NCBI GenBank assembly: GCA_025356795.1
Contig: JANXRR010000330.1
Span: forward strand, 1 to 10,479
From: Bacteroidia bacterium
GTDB taxonomy: Bacteria; Bacteroidota; Bacteroidia; Cytophagales; Cyclobacteriaceae
Reading direction: 5' to 3'
Length of the DNA: 10,479 nucleotides
The notes under the pieces were generated by a model. That model worked only from the letters and a program-made list of their open reading frames with translations. It ran no database searches and was not told where the DNA came from. Both the position numbers and the translations under genes were made by a program. Shown one piece after another: positions 1 through 6,248 of this stretch (position 1 is the stretch's first letter; every line of letters starts with the position of its first letter).

Positions 1-360
1 CTCACGTCCGATCAAGCTGAAAAATTTTGGCCTGTGTACCGTGAATTTGTAAATAAAAGGCAAGCGTTAAAAAAGGAATTCAATCGCGCTAAAAAACTAA
101 TTGATCCTGCAAAAGGCGACACCAAACAAGAGCAAGAATTAATTGATTTTGGATTGAGCTTGAAACAGAAAGAATTAGATTTGGAAAAAGAGTACTCGGC
201 AAAAATACTTCAGATTATTACGCCACAGCAACTTCTTAATTTAAGAAAAGCAGAGCAAGACTTTCGCCAACTGATTTTAGAGCAACTTCAACAGCGCAGA
301 ATGCAGCAGCAGCGCAAGGAAAATTTTCGAGACAAAAACCAACGCATAAAAGAGAATTGA
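1..360 (+). CDS. Spy/CpxP-like small helical envelope protein, 5' end missing
   Basis: The reading frame is open from base 1, so this is the C-terminal 119 residues of a gene that starts before the window; the GTG at 34 lies inside the conserved stretch and is not a convincing start. The visible protein starts LTSDQAEKFWPVYREF, is almost entirely helical and highly charged, and contains a second motif ITPQQLLNLRKAEQDF about 60 residues later. Repeated 'LT/ITxxQ' helices followed by a Gln/Arg/Lys-rich tail are typical of Spy/CpxP-like periplasmic proteins, which in Bacteroidota often sit beside ECF sigma-factor genes and take part in envelope-stress or metal sensing. The signal peptide and any sigma-factor gene would be upstream and cannot be seen. 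The next gene begins about 25 bases downstream on the same strand, suggesting co-transcription. The family assignment rests on composition and motif spacing only; the exact role is unknown. Confidence 0.6.
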   Translation, partial: LTSDQAEKFWPVYREFVNKRQALKKEFNRAKKLIDPAKGDTKQEQELIDFGLSLKQKELDLEKEYSAKILQIITPQQLLNLRKAEQDFRQLILEQLQQRRMQQQRKENFRDKNQRIKEN

Positions 361-385
361 GCATATTTAACCGATATTGCTTTTT

Positions 386-1336
386 GTGCCCAGAACATCT
401 CTACTATTATTTTTTCTGATTTCATCAATTGCAAGTTCCTTCGCTCAGGATCTGAAGAAAGATTCGTTGAGGCTAAAACTAAAGCACGTTTACTCTGAAA
501 TTGATTCGATATTTAATACAACCGATACACTTTTAGCAGTCGATCTTATTGATGATTTTTTAAATCCCAAAATCCTTAAGGATACATCTAAACTACTCAT
601 TCGAGTAGGATACAACAGTAATATTTCTGCCATTAATCAAACATTGGGAATTAAACAATTGGGGGTTTCGCCTGGTATAGCCTACTACCATTCATCAGGA
701 TTGTACGCTGATATTTCCAGTTATTGGAGTAAGCAGTTTTTGCCTCCCGTATATCTCACTGTTTTTTCAGCAGGGTATATGAAAGTAATTTCCCCCAACT
801 ATCTTTTTAATTTAGAATACAGTTACTTTCTATATCCTCAAAATGGACAAGATTCTCCTCCTTCTTACACCCATTCTTTTAGCTTAGCCAACCAATTTGA
901 TTTTAAACCCATTCAATTTAAATTGGATTATTACTACTACTTCGGAACACAAAGTGCTCATCGGGTTTTGCCAAGCATAGGCCTTACACTAGAAAAAAAA
1001 AATTGGAAGAGAATTCAACGGGCTTCATTCCAGCCTTCTTTTGGAGTTATGATTGGAACGGAAAGCACGCAAAACTTTGTGCCTCTTCAACTTACGCCCC
1101 AGCAAGTACTAGATAGAATTAAGAACGGTCAATCACTTTACAAAACAGAAACTATTACCGTTTTCGGTCTAATGAATTATTCTTTTAATTTTCCACTCAA
1201 CGTTCGATTTAGCAAGTGGACATTCTTGCTAAGCTATACTTACAATATCCCTAAGTCACTTCCTGACGAGGAGTTAAGCCTTACCAATACGGGCTATCTC
1301 TCTGCTAGCGTAGTTCGCTACATCAACTTAAAATAG
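386..1336 (+). CDS. Predicted outer-membrane beta-barrel protein, unknown function
   Basis: This encodes about 316 residues. The N-terminus is a clear Sec signal peptide (PRTSLLLFFLISSIASSFAQ, likely cut near SFA|Q). The rest alternates short hydrophobic/aromatic stretches with polar turns, for example LFNLEYSYFLYP, FKLDYYYYFG and WTFLLSYTYNIP, as expected for transmembrane beta-strands. I do not recognise a named family. The frame has an in-frame stop at 368-370 and no ATG before the signal peptide, so translation must start at GTG 386 or TTG 377. GTG 386 is chosen because it puts the Arg close to the N-terminus, as in a normal signal peptide; TTG 377 would add three residues (LFV). It follows the Spy-like gene by about 25 bases and may share its transcript. 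A membrane-embedded porin or assembly role is inference only. Confidence 0.65.
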   Translation: MPRTSLLLFFLISSIASSFAQDLKKDSLRLKLKHVYSEIDSIFNTTDTLLAVDLIDDFLNPKILKDTSKLLIRVGYNSNISAINQTLGIKQLGVSPGIAYYHSSGLYADISSYWSKQFLPPVYLTVFSAGYMKVISPNYLFNLEYSYFLYPQNGQDSPPSYTHSFSLANQFDFKPIQFKLDYYYYFGTQSAHRVLPSIGLTLEKKNWKRIQRASFQPSFGVMIGTESTQNFVPLQLTPQQVLDRIKNGQSLYKTETITVFGLMNYSFNFPLNVRFSKWTFLLSYTYNIPKSLPDEELSLTNTGYLSASVVRYINLK

Positions 1337-1351
1337 GCCATAAAATGCTTA

Positions 1352-1382
1352 TTTGAAAACTTGCTTCCTTTCCATACTTTTA
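1352..1382 (+). promoter_or_regulatory. Candidate Bacteroidota-type promoter for the M1 peptidase gene
   Basis: TTTG at 1352-1355 is followed after 19 bases by TACTTTTA at 1375-1382, which matches the Bacteroidota -33 (TTTG) and -7 (TAnnTTTG) elements at the usual spacing, with one mismatch in the last base. Transcription would begin near 1389, leaving a short leader before the ATG at 1403. In AT-rich DNA such matches arise by chance, so this is only a candidate. Confidence 0.33.
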
Positions 1383-1402
1383 TTCAAATTCAAATTATAA
1401 AA

Positions 1403-3301
1403 ATGAAAAAAGGTATCCTCATCATTATCTTGTTGTCCACTTTGGTTGGTAAAATACAAGCTCAAGATTATCGATGGCAGCAGCGGGTTGAATACTTAAT
1501 GGATGTAAGCCTAGATACCAAAACCCACAAATTTGCTGGCACTCAAATACTAACCTATTTTAATAATTCAACTGATACTTTAACCAACGTTTATTACCAT
1601 TTATATTTTAATGCCTTTCAGCCAGAAAGTATGATGGATGTGCGATCCAGAAACTTACCTGATCCTGATAAAAGAGTGGCCGATAGAATTTACAAATTGA
1701 CAGACGATGAAATTGGCTATCAACATGTGCAATCATTAAAGCAAGATGGAAAAGAACTTTCGTACAGTGTTTCAGGAACTGTTCTAGAAGTGGTTTTGGC
1801 TAAGCCACTGTTACCAAAGACAAAAACATTATTTGAGATGAAATTTGAAGGGCAGGTTCCGCTACAAGTAAGAAGATCAGGGAGGGATAATCGTGAGGGC
1901 GTGGCTTATTCTATGACTCAATGGTATCCTAAAATGGCTGAGTATGATTTTCAAGGATGGCATGCCTACCAATATGTGGCGCGCGAATTTCACGGAGTTT
2001 GGGGAGACTTTGACGTAACTATTTCACTTGATTCAAGCTATACAATTGGTGGCACTGGCATTCTGCAAAATGCAGGTGAAATTGGCCACGGCTATAAAGC
2101 TCCAGCTCCGTCAAGTATGGTAAAATCTAAAACGAAAGGTAAAATCATTAATGGGGTAACTCCAAAAGGTTCAAACCTATCATGGCACTTTATTGCTAAA
2201 GATGTAATTGATTTTGCATGGGCTGCTGATCCAGATTACGTGCACGACATTCAACAAGTGGAAAACGGTCCAGAACTTCATTTCTTTTATCAGAAAAATG
2301 AAAAGACAACTGACACTTGGAAGAAAATGGAAGATGTAGCTGTGAAAACATTTCGCTATCTCAATGAGCATTTTGGCAAATATCCTTTTGAAACATATTC
2401 AATCATTCAAGGTGGAGATGGTGGTATGGAATATCCTATGTGCACACTCATTCTTGGCGAGGGTCAGTTTCGTGGAGTAACCGGAACCATGATTCATGAA
2501 GTAGCTCATAGTTGGTATCAAATGGCTCTGGCCTCAAATGAATCCTTGTATCCTTGGATGGATGAGGGTTTTACAGATTTTGCAAGCAGCGAAGCGGAAG
2601 CATCTATTTTTGAAGAAGCTAATCCTCACAAAGCAAGTTATCAAGCGTACTTTAGTCTTGTTGCCAGCAAATTGCAAGAGCCAGCAAGTCAACATGCCGA
2701 TCATTATTCTACCAATCGAGCGTATGGAACAATGGCTTACAGCATGGGCGCTATATTTCTTCATCAACTAAAATATTTAATTGGAGAAGAGAATTTCTAT
2801 AAAGGAATGAAGCGCTATTATAACACCTGGAAAATGAAACATTCAGAACCCAATGATTTTATACGGGTAATGGAAAAAACATCAGGCCTTCAATTGCATT
2901 GGTATTTAAGGTACTGGATCAATACTACCAAGAAAATAGATTATGGCATTAGCTCCATCATAGAATCCGCTGGGGCCACTCTTGTAACAATTAATCGACT
3001 AGGGGAATTTCCTATGCCCATCGATCTTTTGGTTACATATAAAGATGGATCTAAGGAATTGTTTTACATCCCCTTAAATGAACTCATGGGAAATAAGCCT
3101 GTAGAAGACAAGACGATATCAAGAATTGAACTTGATTCATGGCCTTGGGTAAATCCTTCTTACACTTTAAGAATAAACAAGTCATCGAGTACCATTGAAT
3201 CGATAGAAATTGATGGAAGCCTAAGAATGGCGGATATCAATAGAGAAAACAATAAAATAGTTCTTTCTGAAATTAGTGCTTATAAATACAAGACAAGATA
3301 G
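1403..3301 (+). CDS. Exported M1-family zinc metallopeptidase (aminopeptidase N-like)
   Basis: This 632-residue protein has all the key residues of an M1 (gluzincin) aminopeptidase. The zinc motif HEVAH is at 365-369 with the third ligand Glu388 in WMDEGF, giving the HExxH-(18)-E spacing. The substrate-binding loop is GGMEYP around 340-345, where classical members have GAMEN. Tyr446 in AYSMGAIFLHQL is the likely transition-state tyrosine. Order: signal peptide 1-21 (MKKGILIIILLSTLVG.., cut near QA|QD), N-terminal beta domain, catalytic domain about 230-490, and a C-terminal beta-rich region. It probably removes N-terminal residues from peptides in the periplasm or outside the cell. The ATG at 1403 is chosen over the in-frame TTG at 1361 because it begins directly with the signal peptide. 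No sorting domain is evident at the C-terminus. Its natural substrate cannot be told from the sequence. Confidence 0.92.
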   Translation: MKKGILIIILLSTLVGKIQAQDYRWQQRVEYLMDVSLDTKTHKFAGTQILTYFNNSTDTLTNVYYHLYFNAFQPESMMDVRSRNLPDPDKRVADRIYKLTDDEIGYQHVQSLKQDGKELSYSVSGTVLEVVLAKPLLPKTKTLFEMKFEGQVPLQVRRSGRDNREGVAYSMTQWYPKMAEYDFQGWHAYQYVAREFHGVWGDFDVTISLDSSYTIGGTGILQNAGEIGHGYKAPAPSSMVKSKTKGKIINGVTPKGSNLSWHFIAKDVIDFAWAADPDYVHDIQQVENGPELHFFYQKNEKTTDTWKKMEDVAVKTFRYLNEHFGKYPFETYSIIQGGDGGMEYPMCTLILGEGQFRGVTGTMIHEVAHSWYQMALASNESLYPWMDEGFTDFASSEAEASIFEEANPHKASYQAYFSLVASKLQEPASQHADHYSTNRAYGTMAYSMGAIFLHQLKYLIGEENFYKGMKRYYNTWKMKHSEPNDFIRVMEKTSGLQLHWYLRYWINTTKKIDYGISSIIESAGATLVTINRLGEFPMPIDLLVTYKDGSKELFYIPLNELMGNKPVEDKTISRIELDSWPWVNPSYTLRINKSSSTIESIEIDGSLRMADINRENNKIVLSEISAYKYKTR

Positions 3302-3349
3302 AATTCATTATTCTCATTATATTGCAAGACCTTTATCCCCTACCTATTT

Positions 3350-3799
3350 ATGGAAAAGAAAGCCGAAATTCAAAAGACGATCTATGATAACGCCAAAAGT
3401 CATTTTCTTGGCAACTTTCCAGACTCTCTTCCAATTGAACAAGCCTACGTACATATTGGAATGTATTTAGGATGGATTATTGATGAGGATTTATACTCCG
3501 AATATTTTGAAGACGAAGCTTCGGTTCAAATTTTTCGTTTTAAACGAAGAGAAATTTCTTGTACTATTCTGAGCGAAATATGGGACGGGTATTTAGGTTT
3601 TGAACTCTTTAGTAAAGAAGGTAATATGTTCACATACTATTATTATGGAGGTGGCCTTTACAGAGCAGATTACGATGAAATACTAGTTAAAACCTTACCG
3701 TCTATCTATCACGTTTCGGATAGCTGGGAAAATTATGAAAAGATGAAAACTAGAATTCTTTTAAGATTTCAAGATTGGAAAAAGCTTGTTGGTAGATAA
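3350..3799 (+). CDS. DUF7832-like small protein, unknown function
   Basis: This encodes 149 residues with no signal peptide or membrane segment, so it is probably cytoplasmic. The N-terminal part, with IYDNAKSHFLGNFPDSLP followed by the block AYVHIGMYLGWIID, matches the pattern I recall for DUF7832 proteins (YDDAxxHYxGDFP ... THIGMFLxW). The middle is rich in aromatic and acidic residues (FTYYYYGGGLYRADYDE) and the tail is a basic helix (WENYEKMKTRILLRFQDWKK). The function of the family is not known to me. Small, solitary, soluble proteins of this kind sometimes turn out to be immunity proteins, but no toxin gene is visible next to it. It starts 48 bases after the M1 peptidase stop and its own stop is 2 bases from the stop of the converging TPR gene. 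The ATG at 3350 is the first one before the conserved block. Confidence 0.7.
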   Translation: MEKKAEIQKTIYDNAKSHFLGNFPDSLPIEQAYVHIGMYLGWIIDEDLYSEYFEDEASVQIFRFKRREISCTILSEIWDGYLGFELFSKEGNMFTYYYYGGGLYRADYDEILVKTLPSIYHVSDSWENYEKMKTRILLRFQDWKKLVGR

Positions 3800-3817
3800 A
3801 CCTATCTTACTAATTTT
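3789..3817 (+). terminator. Candidate terminator hairpin across the convergent junction
   Basis: Bases 3789-3798 (TTGGTAGATA) can pair with 3803-3813 (TATCTTACTAA) around an AACC loop, with one bulged T and one G-U pair, and four T residues follow at 3814-3817. The stem contains the stop codons of both converging genes. It is AT-rich and fairly weak, and on the opposite strand the T-run is displaced by several bases, so it should work better for the + strand transcript. No stability was computed. Confidence 0.33.
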
Positions 3818-5586
3818 CCATTCTTATCAACTACTACAATTTTAGATTCGTTGGTCAATTTAATAGAAAGCTCTCCTGTTTCTTGAGAGAATGAAACCTC
3901 GGTGGGCATGGAATCTAACGAATAATTAAAGCTCCACGCCAAGCCATCCGAGCGATATACTTTTACTAGAGTAACGGGGTATTTATCTTTCATCTTTTCT
4001 TCAGAATAAATCAATCCAAAATAAATCTGATGTTTCCCATCATCTATTGAAAGAGATTTTAATACTGATAAATTCTTCTTCTTAAAATTAACTTTATCAA
4101 CTCCGAAATTAGCCGATACATCAGGAATGCGCGAGGGTGTAATGGTATAAAAATAACCAGTCGCAAGAGAATCTGCTCCAAACTTCAAACCAATGGTAAA
4201 TTCGTTAGGTTTTACCAACACCATTTTATACTTATTATTTTTAGTGTTTAAAATTAGCGGTATTGAATCAGCACCTACAAGAATCCAATCTAAGGATTTG
4301 CTTTTCAATTCCATCTCTTTCTGTTTTAATTCGATTTCATGTTCTGCGAATTCCTTAAGAGCGCTAACTAAACTTTTTATGACGGAAGCGTTTCCATACG
4401 CGCGATTTATAAAATCGGAATAGCTGAAGGCTTCTTCATCAATATTTCTTGCGTTCAATGCTGATGATATACTGTCTAATTTTTTTGCGGAAAGTAATTC
4501 ACTCCGAACAAGGGATAGTTTCAGATTCACATCGAGAGAATCTTTAAGTTTTTTGTGCTGCATGAGCAACGATCCATATTCTAACTCACTAATCTTCATA
4601 TTGAAAATTGCCAATGGCAGCGGGTCATCATCGTACTTCTTAAGTTTTGCAATCAAAAATTTAGAGACTATATCTTCCAATCTACTTCTTACTGAAACCG
4701 AATCTTTTTTGAGCTTTACCCCCAATTGATTAATATCAGCATCGGTTTGAATTAATTCAGATCGTATCCCTTTAATCTCATCCTCAATGAGGCCAAGCGA
4801 TTTAACTACCCACGTTTTAAAGTCCCATAGTTTTAAATCATCCTTCGTAAAATCAGCACCGGTCAATCCGTCAGTTGCAAATGATTTGATAGGATGAAAA
4901 GATAAAATCTGATTATATCCCGTCTTGCCCACTAACTTGGAAGTACTCTTGTAATTCTCAAATGCGGTAATCGAAGAATCATATAACGCACCAAAATCTT
5001 TTAACTTTTGAACAGTTTTGTCATCAGAAAGCAAGTAGAATTTATGCTCTGTAAGCGTACCTTTAATATCCTTAAATTTCTGAATACTTTCCGCATAAAA
5101 CTTTTCGGCATTTAAGTAGTAGTCTTTCAATTTCCCAACATTATTCTTTCGGTCTTTCACCCATTGAATCCGCTTTTCAATATCAAGTTTTACATCCGAT
5201 AATGTTACACCAAATTCCCCTGTTCGCATGTCTCTTCGGTTATATGCTATATAATATTCGTCATTGCGTCTTACTTCTCTTTCGTCAATTGTTTTGTTGG
5301 CTATTTCAAAATTGATTATAGCTGAATCAGAATGTTGAATTACTAGTTCTGTGTCTTTAAGAACATCTTCCTTAGCAGCCTTTTCCTGGAAAATAATTCC
5401 TAAGAATAAATAGGCATTAGGATTATCGTCATGATCTTTTAAATACTTTTTCAGAAAGGGTTCTGCTTTTTCATACTCCTTTGCATTTAATAAAATGATC
5501 AAGTCTTTGTATTTTACCTTTTGTGCAGGCGAAACAACAGCGCTGAGAAAGATCAAAGAGAATAAAAAGATGGTAATTCGATTCAT
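3802..5586 (-). CDS. Exported TPR/coiled-coil protein of unknown function
   Basis: This encodes 594 residues starting at the ATG whose complement is 5584-5586. That start is chosen over an upstream in-frame ATG near 5649 because it begins directly with a signal peptide (MNRITIFLFSLIFLSAVVSP, likely cut near SPA|Q), and the extra 21 residues would be implausible ahead of it. Just after the signal peptide is a TPR-like pair of helices (LNAKEYEKAEPFLKKYL... NPNAYLFLGIIFQEKA). A long, mostly helical middle has charged stretches such as EFAEHEIELKQKEMELKSK, suggesting coiled coils. The last 150 residues or so are beta-rich (YKMVLVKPNEFTIGLKFG... IYFGLIYSEEK... KIVVVDKNGKLV) and may form a separate domain. 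I do not recognise the family. TPR plus coiled coil suggests a periplasmic scaffold or partner-binding protein, but this is inference. It is divergent from the thioredoxin/fucose operon, with 71 bases between the starts, and no other gene shares its strand here. Confidence 0.72.
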   Translation of the reverse strand: MNRITIFLFSLIFLSAVVSPAQKVKYKDLIILLNAKEYEKAEPFLKKYLKDHDDNPNAYLFLGIIFQEKAAKEDVLKDTELVIQHSDSAIINFEIANKTIDEREVRRNDEYYIAYNRRDMRTGEFGVTLSDVKLDIEKRIQWVKDRKNNVGKLKDYYLNAEKFYAESIQKFKDIKGTLTEHKFYLLSDDKTVQKLKDFGALYDSSITAFENYKSTSKLVGKTGYNQILSFHPIKSFATDGLTGADFTKDDLKLWDFKTWVVKSLGLIEDEIKGIRSELIQTDADINQLGVKLKKDSVSVRSRLEDIVSKFLIAKLKKYDDDPLPLAIFNMKISELEYGSLLMQHKKLKDSLDVNLKLSLVRSELLSAKKLDSISSALNARNIDEEAFSYSDFINRAYGNASVIKSLVSALKEFAEHEIELKQKEMELKSKSLDWILVGADSIPLILNTKNNKYKMVLVKPNEFTIGLKFGADSLATGYFYTITPSRIPDVSANFGVDKVNFKKKNLSVLKSLSIDDGKHQIYFGLIYSEEKMKDKYPVTLVKVYRSDGLAWSFNYSLDSMPTEVSFSQETGELSIKLTNESKIVVVDKNGKLVR

Positions 5587-5600
5587 TTTTGCAATCCTAA

Positions 5601-5632
5601 ATTGCGCGAAGTTATCAAATTGTAGACATTTG
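5601..5632 (+). promoter_or_regulatory. Candidate promoter of the tlpA-like/fucose operon
   Basis: ATTG at 5601-5604 and GACATTTG at 5625-5632 are 20 bases apart and resemble the Bacteroidota -33 and -7 (TAnnTTTG) elements; the -7 box mismatches only in its first fixed base. Transcription would start near 5639, about 19 bases before the ATG at 5658. The -7 box lies within the inverted repeat at 5612-5636, which would make sense for repression. It is a by-eye match in AT-rich DNA. Confidence 0.3.
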
Positions 5633-5651
5633 ATAAAATCACCTATCAAAT
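5612..5651. promoter_or_regulatory. Candidate operator: inverted repeats of TATCAAAT in the divergent region
   Basis: TTATCAAAT (5612-5620) and ATTTGATAA (5628-5636) form a perfect 9-base inverted repeat separated by 7 bases. A third half-site, TATCAAAT (5644-5651), forms a second inverted repeat with the middle copy at an 8-base spacing. Neighbouring half-sites are about 15-16 bases apart. Such an array between two divergent genes is typical of a dimeric regulator's binding site. It could control the fucose operon, the TPR gene or both. No regulator gene is in the window, so the binding protein is unknown. Chance occurrence of AT-rich repeats cannot be excluded. Confidence 0.42.
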
Positions 5652-5657
5652 AAATAA

Positions 5658-6245
5658 ATGAATCAACTACTGCCCTTTCTTAAAAAGTATTATAGCCAGA
5701 TTGTATTATCAGTTATCTTTTTATTATTTGTGACAGGAAACTTAACTGGCGTTTCAACCCTCGCTCAATCAGCCATGTTGAAGACTGGAATAATGAATGC
5801 CCATGCAAACGAAATTGATGAACCTCAAGATTTTGATTACGATTTCTCGATCACTGATGTGGAGGGTAAAGTTGTATCGCTCGAGCAATACAAGGGCAAA
5901 GTTATTTTCTTAAACCTTTGGGCAACATGGTGCGGGCCTTGTAGAGTAGAAATGCCAACCATTCAAAGCTTGTACAATGAAACAGAGCACGATGAGATTG
6001 TCTTTATTATGCTTTCACTTGATAAAGCAAGCGACCGGGAAAAGGTAATTAGCTACATCAAAAAAAAGGAATTCACATTTCCGGTTTTTACGCAAGCCGG
6101 TTACTTACCTCCCTTGTTAAATGTCCCTTCCATTCCAACCACTTTTCTTATTTCTAAAAAGGGTAAAGTTATTTCCAAAGATGTGGGTACTACCAATTTC
6201 AACACTAAAAAATTTAAAAAATTTTTATTAGAAGAAAGTAAATAA
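5658..6245 (+). CDS. TlpA-like membrane-anchored thioredoxin-fold protein
   Basis: This encodes 195 residues. A hydrophobic segment at about 11-30 (YSQIVLSVIFLLFVTGNLTG) is an uncleaved anchor or signal sequence that places the rest in the periplasm. The thioredoxin domain covers about 55-190: the redox motif WATWCGPC has Cys92 and Cys95, and the cis-proline is Pro160 in VPSIPTTFLI. The opening FDYDFSITDVEGKVVSL followed by YKGKVIFLNLWATWC is characteristic of the TlpA/ResA (AhpC/TSA-like) group, which reduces or exchanges disulfides in exported proteins, for example in cytochrome c maturation. It is the first gene of the fucose operon and ends 3 bases before the dehydratase start, so it is almost certainly on the same transcript. 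A direct role in sugar breakdown is unlikely, since the other enzymes appear cytoplasmic. Confidence 0.88.
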   Translation: MNQLLPFLKKYYSQIVLSVIFLLFVTGNLTGVSTLAQSAMLKTGIMNAHANEIDEPQDFDYDFSITDVEGKVVSLEQYKGKVIFLNLWATWCGPCRVEMPTIQSLYNETEHDEIVFIMLSLDKASDREKVISYIKKKEFTFPVFTQAGYLPPLLNVPSIPTTFLISKKGKVISKDVGTTNFNTKKFKKFLLEESK

Positions 6246-6248
6246 AGC

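Noticed and set aside
34..360. A complete 108-residue gene starting at GTG 34
   Set aside because: The frame is open to base 1 and the residues before the GTG (LTSDQAEKFWP) belong to the recognisable motif, so the real start is outside the window.
2534..2771. Overlapping 77-residue frames on both strands inside the M1 peptidase gene
   Set aside because: They lie fully within the coding region of the active-site domain, have no recognisable motifs, and are expected by chance.
3350..5586. A toxin-antitoxin or defence pair formed by the DUF7832-like and TPR genes
   Set aside because: The genes converge rather than form an operon, the TPR protein is exported, and neither shows a nuclease, kinase, NTPase or DNA-binding motif.
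5587..5657. A small RNA or riboswitch in the divergent region
   Set aside because: It is only 71 bases, with AT-rich repeats better explained as DNA half-sites; there is no room for a structured aptamer before the tlpA-like start.
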